Positions 1-10,480 of a stretch of 64,000 nt of DNA are shown here, in pieces. Origin of the DNA: Cryoendolithus antarcticus (lineage: Eukaryota > Ascomycota > Dothideomycetes > Cladosporiales > Cladosporiaceae); NCBI GenBank assembly GCA_002077065.1, contig NAJO01000053.1, positions 124,001 through 188,000 of the forward strand. Reading direction: 5' to 3'. The notes under the pieces are model-generated. The model did no database searches, had not been told where the DNA came from, and was given only the letters and a program-made list of their open reading frames with translations. Each line of letters starts with the position of its first letter. Positions within the stretch are counted from its first letter, which is position 1. Position numbers and translations under genes: made by a program.

Positions 1-49
1 ATCATGTATACAGTCATGCAATCTATCTTGGGCACATGTATACGTTGGC

Positions 50-2184
50 TCATGTTCTCTTTGCATTCTTCAAGCTACCAAGATCAAACACATCCTCGCC
101 CTCCTCGACCTTAGCCGCTGAAGAAGCAGTCTTGCGATGTGTCCGTCCTTTCGCTCCACTGCTCTTGTGCTCAACAACCGTGCTGTCGTCACCGGCATTG
201 CCAAACAGATAGCCTCGGTTCTGCCGTTGATCATCGAAGAAGCCAGGCGGTGACTTGCGGGCTGCATCTTGACCGAGCATGAAGGAGTACGAGCTTTCTG
301 CCAGAGCAGGTCTGGCAGCGGGCGGTCTGTGTGAAAGCGCACTAGCCTCTGCGTCACGATCTAGTGGGCCATTCGGACTGCGCTCACTTGTGGAGGCTGG
401 CAGGACAGATGCTGATGCTGTGGCGACCATGGATCCCGCAGCTTCAGAGCCTGAAACAGCTGTATTATCGCGCCCAAGCGACGCCGGTGGCGGTATATGT
501 TTCCTCAATGCATCGATCGCCGGAGTCGCTTTCATCTGCTCTGGCGCAGGATCAAGTGCTGCTGCTGCAGCTTCGGGCAGGCTCGGGACGGCCACATTGG
601 AGTCGCTCAGAGATACTTGTACGAATTGCACCTTCGCAATCGCAATGCTCAACTGATCTATAGCTTCTTTGTGCTGCGTGTCTGACCCATCCTCCGCCTC
701 TTTCGCTGCTTGTCGCTGATACTCCCACAGCTCTGCGACGGCGCCTTCGAGGAGTTTGCTAAGTTGTACGTTTCTCTGCTCAAGCTCTTTGACTCGTCTG
801 GCGGGTATGTCTGGTGCAGGCCATCGCTTTTTCGGAGGCGGTGATGGCGTTGGAGCATCTCTCAGCTCCTGTGCTTTACGATGCACTTCATCTACTGCGC
901 TGCGCACGGCTTTGCTGATGCCTTGAGTACGATTGAGCGCAGCTCGTGCAGCATTGACGCCAGAGAAGGCGGTAATATTCCGTTGTAGCGCTGGAGGAGT
1001 CACTGGTCGCCGACCTGTTGGTTGCAGTGGTCGTCCAGAGTACTTCAAAACCAGGACACTGCCACCCGTAGCGTGCATGTGATCGCGCAGATACAGAGCG
1101 TCTGTAACGAAGGTCTGCGGAGGAAAGTCTTTATCCGGCGCTGGGTATCGAAGTAGTGATGTCAGTACACTGTTGTAGTCGCCCTCCATCAGCTCCCACC
1201 GAATGCGCAATAGCATTGTGAGGCAGATATGGTCTACGAGCTCGAGCGATGTGTCCTCGGCGAACAGGACATCCCACATGGTGAGCATATCGTCGAATGG
1301 CACTTCTCGGCCGAACAGCAGTCGGATCCATCGCATCAAAAACACTTGCGGTACAATATCGAGTTTCTCCAAGTGCTGTGCAAGCTCCTTGTCGAGCAAC
1401 GGAAGCAGTTCGAAGACGATGCGTCTGCTTCGAGCGACCATCGGGTTCTCTGATCCCGAGTGTGTCGTCTGCTCGTAGAAGTTCTTCGCACTCTGCATAA
1501 CTTGTGCAAACAGAGCAAAGGCGTCGTGCTCAATGTGCTCGGCATCGAAGACGGCCTTGATCAAGGCATCTTCGCCCATCGCCTTGCTGCTCCTGCCCAG
1601 ATTGATTGCATCTCTCTCTACCACCCATAGGATTGGAGCAAGCAGCTCATGCATTCCTTGCCGATAGCTGATATCGGCATTCAGCTTGCTGTAGACGTAC
1701 AAAATGTCAAGCAGCATCCGCTTCGTATCTGGCTGACGGAAGTACATGTTCTCCGGCATGCATCGATCGACATCTTGTTGGATCTCGGCTCGCAGCGCCT
1801 GATTGGCCTGTCGTGTCTTCCATGTTGACTTTGCCGAGACTTAGCTTGCGTTCACGCCACCGCTACCAGTGGAGTTATCACGCTTACGTCTGTCTCCTCG
1901 CTGAGCGGATCTGCTTGCTCGTCGCCATCCTCAACCTGGCGGAGGAAGTGCATGCGCAGGGAGTTGTAGGCGGAGCGGGAGGAGAGGAGGGTGCGGGGCC
2001 ATTGTGAGGTGTTGACGTCTTCGAAGAGCAGAAATGCCTTCCAGCTTGCTGATCTGATGCCTAGGGTGGTGTATGGAGCGGAGTGGGTAGCTGGTGGGAT
2101 AGGGGCAGCGGACTTGAGGGAGTGGATGTCACGGTGCTTCTTCAGTTCCTGCCAGCTATCGCGAGCATCGTCAAGGCTTCTCAT
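50..2184 (-). CDS. TBC-domain Rab GTPase-activating protein (TBC1D5-like)
   Basis: Two exons, 2184-1888 and 1828-50, with a 59-bp intron (1829-1887, GTAAGC...AAAG, branch CTAAG) joined in phase 0; 691 aa. The start is fixed by an in-frame TGA three codons upstream. The join restores the pre-TBC motif ending in QDVDRCMPEN, which carries the arginine finger (R of DVDR); the glutamine finger is in YRQGMHE shortly after. TBC proteins of this kind accelerate GTP hydrolysis on Rab proteins in endosomal traffic. The TBC domain covers roughly residues 30-330. A predicted coiled stretch (RVKELEQRNVQLSKLLE) and a Ser/Pro-rich low-complexity tail follow, ending in a basic patch. The TBC assignment is firm from the two catalytic fingers; the TBC1D5 subfamily is inferred from the long insertions and tail. 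Confidence 0.9.
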
Positions 2185-2468
2185 GGTCGCTCATGCCGCT
2201 TCTTCTTGAGATGATGTTCGATACAAGGTAGAGAGGCTCGACGGCAGCATCGCCGGCCCGGTCTTGGCGCAATCGCGTGGTGACCCAAGATAGCAACATC
2301 GATCGACTTCACTGATTACAAAGCCCGATTGCTTTCGCGTCTTCTCCAACGGCGAAGGCCACGTGGTGTAGATTGAACGGAAATGCTCCGAGATACTTGC
2401 TGTCTGACTACAAGTACCAGCAGGTGAGCACCATGCAATTGCCTTGAATCAAGCCGACACCCTACAAC
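2185..2468. promoter_or_regulatory. Divergent intergenic region
   Basis: A 284-bp gap between the starts of the leftward TBC gene and the rightward ferric-reductase-like gene, so it must hold both promoters. No specific element was recognised. Confidence 0.4.
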
Positions 2469-4281
2469 ATGGGCTGGCCGTATCGAATGATCTTCGACCT
2501 CTCCGATGACGAGAAGCGTCATATGCGAGAGACACTGGACTGGTATGGATTCGTCGCACAGACTTCAATTCTCGTGCCTCTTCTGGCTATCCAGTTGTTC
2601 CACATATTTCATGGGCTGAGCGACCGAAGGCGACGAGATGCCTTCTCAACGGTGCCCAGCTCACCGCGAATCAAGCATGGCCAAACAGGACTCGGAGGTA
2701 GCCCACGGACGCTGCAACATAGATTGCGTATGTTCATGTGGTGGGCAAGTGAGGATTCCGACCTCATCGGCGTTCACCTCGGATCCAAAGGTGGCGTTTC
2801 CGCTGTCATTGCCTGGGGCGCTTGGCTACTTCTCCTATGTTTTCTCGAGACTGGCGACAGTGAGTGCAAGCTTGAACTAGAGCGGTCCAAGATAGCCTAA
2901 TCAGTGTACAGACTATTTGCACCTGACTAAACGCTTTGGCATCGTTGCGGCGTCGCAGCTCCCGTTCCACTACTTACTCTCGCTCAAGTCGCCATACTCG
3001 CCCATTCAGATGATCGCTCAGTCCTCACACGAGACACTAAACGCTAGCCACCAGCTTCTTGGTCGCTTGATCACTTGCCTCCTTTACTCACATGCAGTCT
3101 TCTACCTCAATCTCTACGTCGTGAACGGCCTCCTCATCGCAAAGCTGAAGCAGGCATACGTTCTCAGCGGTGTAGCAGGCATCATCGCTTTCACAGTGGT
3201 GGGTACCACGGCACTGGCGCCAGTGCGTCGATGGAGCTATCGCGTCTTCTATATTGTGCACGTAGTCTTAGCGACTGCTCTGCTACCGGTACTGTTCTTC
3301 CATGTCTCGCACATTCGCGTCTACATCTACGAGACTGCAGTCATATACTGTGCAAACGTGGGTTTACGATACTTCTTCACGACTACTCGGCCTGCCCTAC
3401 TGCGACTCATACCAGATACTGGACTGCTAGAGATCTCTGTGCCATTTTCCCCGACCACTACCGCTTCTGGCGTGTCACAGGCTACTTCAGTGTGGCAACC
3501 AAGTCAGCACGCCTACGTCTCGCTGCCGGGTCACGCGATCTCGCGCACTTTCCGTAGCAACCCGTTCACGGTGGCGTCAGTGCCAAGTGTCGACAAGCAA
3601 TTCCGCTTTGTGGCACGCATCCTAGACGGGAACACTGCGAAACTCGCGGCGAGCCTCGGCGGTGACGAAAAGCCACGTGATGTGACCATTGAAGGACCCT
3701 ATGGCGTCACGACACACGCAAACCGTCTGCTTGGCTACGACCGGGTGCTGTTCGTTGCGGGAGGCGTCGGAGGTACTTTCATCGCACCATTATATCGTCA
3801 ACTACTCTCCGACTTGAGTCCAGGCAAGAGTCGTCGAAGAGACAAAGTCAGCTTTGTGTGGGCTGTGCGAAGCAAGAGCGAGATGCAGTGGGCATTGCCT
3901 GAGAGTCCAGCCGAGCGGAAGAGCTTCGCCGACCGGTTGAAGGTCTTCTTGACGCGAGATGAAGCTCTGGCTGGTTCAAGGAACGAAGAGGGACAAGACG
4001 AGGACGGAGGCGCCATCGAGCTGCAGGAGCAGAAGCAGCTCCTCCCGGAGGCGGAGTCTTCCACGACAAATCATGCCGGACATGATGAAGTCGCATACGA
4101 GCATGGACGACCCAACGTTGAGCGCATCGTGGAGCAGTGTATGATGCAAGGCAGTAACGAGCGTGTTGCGGTGGTCATTTGTGGGCCAAAGTCGTTGAGT
4201 CGAACTCTGCGCGCTGCTATCAAGCCATATATCTGGCGCGGGAGAGACGTGTGGTTTTGGGACGAGAGCTTCGGATATTGA
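2469..4281 (+). CDS. Ferric-reductase-like transmembrane oxidoreductase
   Basis: Exons 2469-2859 and 2912-4281; the 52-bp intron (GTGAGT...ACAG) is phase 1, giving 586 aa. The join gives ...NYLHLTKRFG, the conserved lead into the ferric reductase transmembrane domain. Several hydrophobic helices follow (about residues 130-270), with the spaced histidines of haem ligation (QLPFHYLL, ASHQLLGR, LYSHAVF, FFHVSH). Then come an FAD-binding region (RSNPFTVASV) and an NAD(P)-binding half with LFVAGGVGG and CGPKSL, ending in WDESFGY, an aromatic end like that of NADPH oxidases. Enzymes of this family pass electrons from NADPH through FAD and two haems across a membrane. Whether the acceptor is Fe(III), Cu(II) or oxygen cannot be read from sequence; the short N terminus resembles the AIM14/FRE-like branch more than the large FRE reductases. 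Confidence 0.88.
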
Positions 4282-4368
4282 TGGCAACCATCGATGCATA
4301 GTACGACTCTGTAGGAGCTAGCACTGTACATCCAGACCTCGGTCTACTGGCGGCTGGTCATAATGGAC

Positions 4369-5855
4369 TCACAGGCTGCCACGCAGCCTCCCAGCAGTAC
4401 TCTTCATCATCATCGGCAGACCTGTATCTTCGTACGGTTTCCCATTTACGATCATCTCAGCGACTCCTTCTGCGCAAAGGAAGATCATGGCCATGCCACC
4501 TCCGTTGTACCCAGCAAGCACGTACTGCTTCCCTTGCTGTCCAACTACCTCGCCCACGAAGGGCAGTCCATCTCGTGTTATACCCTGAATCCCAGTCCAC
4601 ATATTGTCAATTTCGGCACCGCTACTGTCCCAGCCTAGGAAGTGCCGCTGCATGAGTCCATCGAAGTGCGACATCACCTCCGGTAACAGCTTTGAGTCGT
4701 CCCAGTCGTTATACCAGCGCTTGCGATCGTCACGATACGTCCACTGGCCGCCTCCAACGACAATGCCACCATCGGGACGAGGATTCAGATAGTCAACTCG
4801 GTCAGCCTGATAGCCGATATTGTACGTCTGTGAGAGGTGTGGATGTACTGGACCGTTCTCTGGGGTGATGTGCACAGCTGTGCTGTTTGTCGGGACGATA
4901 CGATCAGTGAACGTCGGGCAGATGCCAGAGGTGTATGCATTCGTGGCGAAGATTACCTTCGAAGCTCGAAGTTGTCCGCGATTCGTCTCAACGACGTTGC
5001 TGCCATCTATGACTTGCCCGACGCCGATGACAGGAGTACTGGTCTGGAGATTGACCGCGCCGGACTCGACAAGCTTAGCGAGGAGCTGCGTGACGAGCTT
5101 GTACGGCCAGAATGAACAGATGGAGCAGCTGATTGCTAGTTGCGCGCCACTCATCGATGCCATCTACCACAGTTAGCACCCCGAAGCTTCGTGCTGCAGC
5201 ACTGTCACTTTCACTGACCTGCTCGAGATGTTTGCATTCTATTAGACTTCGAGTGCGCGTCCACTCCTGCCCCTCTCTCACAGCGGCCTGGAATTCCTTT
5301 CGTACTGTGGCGGCCTCAACCGGGTCCAGGAACACGTCGTAGCTCCTCCGCAGCTCAAATTCGCAGTCCAGGTCCTCTTCTTCGACCAAATGCTTCAGTG
5401 CTTGGATCTGCTGGTCGACGAAGGCAGCGAGCTCGTTGGCGACTCCTACGCCTTTGTCGCGTGCTACACCCAATAGTGTCGTAGTCTTGGCCTTGCAGTG
5501 GCCCTGAGGTCCATCAGCGGAATATCTCGAACCCTACAATCTATGAACCACGTACCCCGTTACGTCCTGTGGCACCACTGCATACTTGTCGGGCTTCGAG
5601 AAGCACGACAGACGGCGGATTGCTTCCAGCCTTCTTGATCAGATGATATGCTGTTGCAACGCCGGAGAGCCCAGCGCCGATTATGGCAATGTCGCATTGC
5701 TTTGGCAGCTGCTCTGTTGATCTGTGCTCGTCGATGGGATGCAGCTCTATTCGCCAGTATGGTGTGGTTGGATTAGGCACAGGCATCACCTGGCCATGCG
5801 ATAAGCTTGGTGACGCGCCGTCACCTACGGCTGTTGGCGTTCGTCGTAACACCAT
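4369..5855 (-). CDS. FAD-dependent oxidoreductase (DAO family)
   Basis: Three exons, 5855-5556, 5503-5219 and 5163-4369, with introns of 52 and 55 bp; 459 aa. The first splice creates GATGRNGGH, a hallmark of fungal DAO-family oxidoreductases that spans the junction; the second gives LEQMASMSGAQL before SFWPYKLVT. The dinucleotide-binding motif GAGLSG sits near residues 60-65 after a beta strand (CDIAIIGAG), and the C-terminal FAD contact region reads DGLPFVGEV and GYNGGGMA. Relatives oxidise amines or amino acids (D-amino acid, sarcosine or glycine-oxidase type); the substrate is not predictable here. No signal peptide or peroxisomal SKL tail is visible (C terminus RGSL). It is convergent with the upstream ferric-reductase-like gene, with 87 bp between the two stop codons. 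Confidence 0.9.
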
Positions 5856-5907
5856 GGCGATGCGGTTGAAACAGTCTGATTGCTGTGGTGCAACGTTGGC
5901 AGATGCG

Positions 5908-7187
5908 TCATGTCATATATGGGCGTTCGCTACGCTGATCCCTCGGAGTTGTAAGTCCGACACCGACTCCGGCGTGACATCTGCCGTCTGGGTCAAGTAC
6001 GCCTGCCTGCTCCGTGGTAACTGTCCAGGAGTCTTTGCGAAGAACACCGCCAAGATATGGGCCGCTGTCCATACCTTTCGTATGGAGCAGCTCTACATCG
6101 CTATCTCTCGCAGCCGACTGCCAGTCCCCTTGTCTGTGATTACGCACCGGCTGCATGCCTCCTTGTGTAAAGGGGCCTCTACGGGGAGGGACTTCTAGCG
6201 TCTGATGGACTGGCGGCCCATCACTGTACCATGTATCCGAGCTTTGTCCAGCACTCATCGGTCCGAAGAGGCGTGATAGCAGTGAACCTATCGGCCTCTT
6301 CAAAATCGGCAGCGAAGCGCAGATGATGCCCACATCCGCCTCAATCAGCGTCCAAATGCCACGTGGGATGAAGCCCCATGTACTGTCGGATTGATTCCGG
6401 AGCGAGTTGTGCACGGCAGTCGCGCGCAGGATGCTAGCGACTGTCACAAAGCCGGCCATGAGGAAGACGCCGCACAGCAAAATCCTTTCACGGAGATCGA
6501 GATGTAGCTTGAGGACTTGTGGTATGGGTAGCGCAAGCACCATGACGTCGGTGAGGATGTTGCTGATGGAGTAGCCCATCCAGAAAGCATTGGAGTCAAT
6601 GCATTTCGCGTGCACTGATTTGTCCCAGGATCCGGCAATTGGTATGCACTGTAATATGGTAGCAGCGATGCTGCCTAGACTCCAGCTCACTACTATGCCT
6701 AGGCATATCCAAGCGGCGATCTGGAAGCGCCTGCTGATGAATATGCGCTGATAGAGCAAAATTGCGGAGATCTTATTGAGGCAAGTGACCACCTTGTATG
6801 GCGTCTGGGCTATGAAGAACCAGCGCAAGGCGGCAGGCAGCTCTGGTTTCGTTAAGTCTACCTTGTGCATGCCATAGCCGTGCTCGACTGCCAGTTGGAT
6901 TGTAACAGACAGAAGTATAGAGAAGAGCTGTGCGGCTATGGTCAACGAGGCGCGATCGAACTTGGACGGGAGTCTCAAAGACTGACCAGCGAGACGACAA
7001 TCACGATATCATCGCGACCAAATTGTCGAGTGTGTAAGCGAAGCACACAGCGACCGAGTGTGAATAATCCCGCTGTGACAATCATCACCACTGAGGTGAT
7101 GTACAGCTTCCATCCCTGATCTGGGAGGCCACCATGGGGAAACCCAGGGCGACTAGACATGTTGATGAATGGTATGTCGACCGTCAA
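5908..7187 (-). CDS. Fungal rhodopsin-domain (SAT4-like) integral membrane protein
   Basis: Two exons, 7187-6987 and 6927-5908, with a 59-bp intron (GTCAGT...CACAG) in phase 0; 406 aa. The splice yields FGRDDIVIVVSLLFSILL, restoring transmembrane helix 2 of the fungal rhodopsin domain; the unspliced frame stops at once. Seven hydrophobic segments can be followed to about residue 285, including the HGYGMH loop, the C-rich loop around ILQCIPIAGSWD and the PIPQVLKLHL turn typical of this family. A polar, probably cytoplasmic tail of about 120 residues follows. These proteins are widespread in filamentous fungi and their function is mostly unknown; a few are GPCR-like. Only the family level is claimed. 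Confidence 0.88.
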
Positions 7188-8038
7188 GGGCGTGTGATGA
7201 TGCTACAAATACGAGCATCGGGCTACTTCAGATGTTCACATGGTGACGACCTTCAGGCTCGTTCGAGCGGCGTAGCATTGCTACTGTAAGTCTCAGCATC
7301 ACCCACCATGGGTCGATCTCCGAGCAATCTAATCGTGCATATTAGCTAGCACGTAGCGATCCTGGTTCAAAATGGAATCCATGGGCAGGCAATGCGTTGC
7401 TTATACCTGCCCGAAGGACATCTTTGCGCCTTCTATGGTCGTATGTTACAGTGCGGTAGTGCCGCACATACGCACTCATCGCGGCTCCTAATCCTCCATT
7501 TCCCATATACACTCAGTTCGCGCGCTTCATCTGTGATGGGTTCCATTGGGACCTGCCCGATCCGTGACGTGCCAGGGCCATGCATTTCCGACAGCCTGGC
7601 TCAATCTGTTTGAGTTCTCGCGGCACAGCACTTCGCCAGGGACTGTGTTACATTACTGAGAGGATATTCCATGCCGTGGCAGTAGGACCATTGCGCACTA
7701 CTTCTCGCGGTCGCAGACCCTCACACTGAACAATCCGTGACCGCCGCCACCTCACCCAATTCCACACAGATGTGCAGTTATTACGATCTGTACTCGACAA
7801 TGCCTGTATAATGAGGATTCCGCTGCGGCAGCGGCAGGGGAGATGACTTCCATATTGGTCTGACGTCAAATAATCCTGGGCTCTGCCCGAGCGCCAAGTG
7901 CATTCATCAATGGACCTGCAGCAGTGTCTCAATCTCCGATGCATTGCACTCGGTTGCGTAGCGATGGTCTGCATCAAATAATGCATCGCCAGAAGGTAGG
8001 GGATTCCATCGATCATCTTTCAACTTTCCTCTGTGTGC
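7188..8038. other. Intergenic, about 850 bp
   Basis: Between two divergent genes, so it should contain both promoters. No recognisable coding exon, tRNA or repeat was found; short open frames here lack family motifs or splice-linked partners. Confidence 0.4.
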
Positions 8039-9890
8039 ATGTCCCAAATTTCAATGGATTTCGGGTTAGCTGATCTTCGCATTTGGCTCTGCGTCTTGCT
8101 CCTCGCTGCGTGCGGGCAAGGCAGCAACCTCAATACGAGATTCAGCGTTGGCACTACCAACGGAGTAATTGTCGGCCATCTCGCGCCTCACGTAGATGGC
8201 GTAGTCGAATACTTGGGCGTCCCTTACGCTCAACCGCCTGTTGGAACGCTAAGATTTGCGGCGCCACTTGCACCAAATCAATACAGAGCTTATACGGCTG
8301 CCGAATGGGTATGTACATGGGCATGCTAAGTTGTCATCTGAAGCAACGGGTCCTGACGCAGATATAGGGATTGTAGGTCATTGCCTCACGGCAAGCCCAC
8401 CGGGCTTGCTGATCCGTTATTGACCCTCTATAGCGACTGTCCGCAGACTATTTCTAAGCCAGTCAACTTCCCAAACTTCACCGCACAAGCCCAAGGTATC
8501 ATCACTGCGTTCGCTGGAGGTCAAGGCACGCAGCAGAGCGAGGATTGCTTGACCCTGAACATTTGGTCGCCATCAACGAGACCTTATGGCAAGAAGCAGC
8601 CCGTGTTAGTGTTCTTCCATGGAGGTCGTACGTTATTCCCACCGGCTATGCAGATTTCGAGATCTATGCTAATACGTCACAGGCTTTTCCATTGGTAACG
8701 CTCATTCTTCATTCTACAACGGGAGTCGGTTTGCAGAGGCAACCGGCGCCGTCATCGTCACCCTGACCTACCGGCTCAACGTCTTCGGCTTCCCTGGTGC
8801 TCCTGGCAATACGCAGAATCTTGGTCTACGCGATCAACGACGAGCAGTAGAATGGGTGCATGAGAACATCGCCGGATTTGGGGGAGGTCAGCAGCCACCA
8901 CACTCTCTTAGCCCACGCGCCATAGCTAACTTTGGCAGATTCAAGCAAGATTACGATCTTTGGGCAGTCTTCTGGAGGAGTGGCGGTTGACTGGTGGACG
9001 TTCGCCTACAAGGATCGGCCACTAGTCAATGGGATCATCTCTGAGTCTGGCAATGCTTTCAGCTTCCCTCTGAACCCCATGACCACTCAGACGAAGAACT
9101 GGTACAACGTCTCTGCCACACTGGGATGTGGTTCAACCGGCGACACAGTCGACTGCGTACGAACCAAGAACTGGACGGATGTGCTTGCTGCGTCTGCCAA
9201 ACTGCCAGCGACTCCCGGGGGGAACCCAGTGCGGTCTACACCCGCTTTCTACCCGACAGTGGACAATGAGACGGTCTTTACTGGCTATAAGGCTTTATTT
9301 GCTCAAGGGACATTTGCGAAGATCGTAAGCCGGCGCCCGCTCTGGTCGACATTGAACCATTACTGACTATCATCTAGCCTCAATTGCTAGGCAACAACAA
9401 TCGCGAGCAAGGCTACTATGTCATACCTGCCTATGGCCGCGGCATCAACACTACCGAAGCTCAGGGGCAGCAGTTCCTACTCGAGTCATTCACCTGTGCT
9501 AACGACTACGAGGCTCGAGCCCGCACCGCACAAGATGTACCAGTGTGGCAGTATAGGTTCTTCGCCGATTGGAACAATACTCGTCTCTACCCCACCAGCG
9601 GTGCATACCACGGCACCGAGCTGGAGATGCTGTTCGGAAACTCGGTAGACGTCAGCGGCATCCCGCCAGAGCCTGCGCAAGTACAGCTCACGAGAGTGAT
9701 GCAGAAGGCTTGGGTAGCGTTTGCTAATGATCCAAAGGAAGGATTAAAGAAGTATGGATGGCCGAGGTTTGACCCTGCGGCAAAGACGCTCATCCGCTTA
9801 GGCTATGAGAACAGCGCTGTGCCGAGTCTTGTACTGCCGAGTACCTACAACGCAGGGTGTGGCAACGTGACGTTGCCTGGTGGTCAATAA
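8039..9890 (+). CDS. Secreted type-B carboxylesterase/lipase
   Basis: Five exons: 8039-8308, 8396-8624, 8683-8886, 8939-9324 and 9378-9890 (533 aa). Introns 2-4 are clear: the splices rebuild HGGGFSIG (oxyanion hole), GFGGDSSK and FAKIPQLLGNN. The nucleophile elbow is GQSSGG, and the catalytic histidine is probably in GAYHGTELE. The N terminus has a hydrophobic signal-like segment ([12 protein letters not shown]), so the enzyme is probably exported, and several NxS/T sites fit that. Members hydrolyse carboxylic esters; the substrate is unknown. The odd part is intron 1. The obvious donor (GTATGT at 8309) is phase 0, but the nearest acceptors at 8361, 8367 and 8376 all give the wrong frame; only AG at 8395 keeps the frame. 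An indel cannot be excluded. An alternative start is ATG 8054. Confidence 0.82.
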
Positions 9891-10480
9891 GACTTAGTGA
9901 CAAAAGTTGTCTTCAATGACGATCCCTTGTGATCCCCAGCATTGACACGACTCGTTGACTTGGACTTGTACCCGTTGAATTCAGCATGAGACTAAACCAA
10001 CCAGCAGGCTTGTTTTGGCTGTCGTCAATCGTGATTGACGTATTGTTGTCCGTTGTAGATGGTGTAGCGAAAGCTGTTGGAACAGGTATTGTCAAGACCT
10101 AGCCAGACACTACTGTAGCATTCTTGATACCCTCCCTTCAAAATAGCGTCGGTACCGGCTGTTGTAGGTGCGCTTATAGCAGCACAGGTGCGTTGAGAAA
10201 TTCAGAGAAGCAATGCAGGACGTGGCGAGTGTGATAGATACGAATCTGAGTCTCTGAGATGGTCAAATATCGAAAGTATGCTTGATTGACTACGAAAAAC
10301 CAGCTCAGTATGCAAGCGCCTTCACGTCGACCCTGTATACAGTCCACCAAACCTCGCAGATGGCTTCATAGCCATCTGTCACTGTTCCCGCCCGGCGATC
10401 ACGTCGGCTGAGTGCCTGGCTACAATGGCCTTCCAATTTGCCGCTCCATGAAACACCTAGTACTCCTGTACACCGCAGCG
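9891..10480. other. Intergenic, about 590 bp
   Basis: Lies between two convergent genes, so it is expected to hold 3' UTRs and polyadenylation signals. Nothing else was recognised. Confidence 0.4.

Noticed and set aside
7340..7385. GGTTCAAAATGG word as a possible tRNA T arm
   Set aside because: Loop does not fit TTCRANY and no other arms can be drawn.
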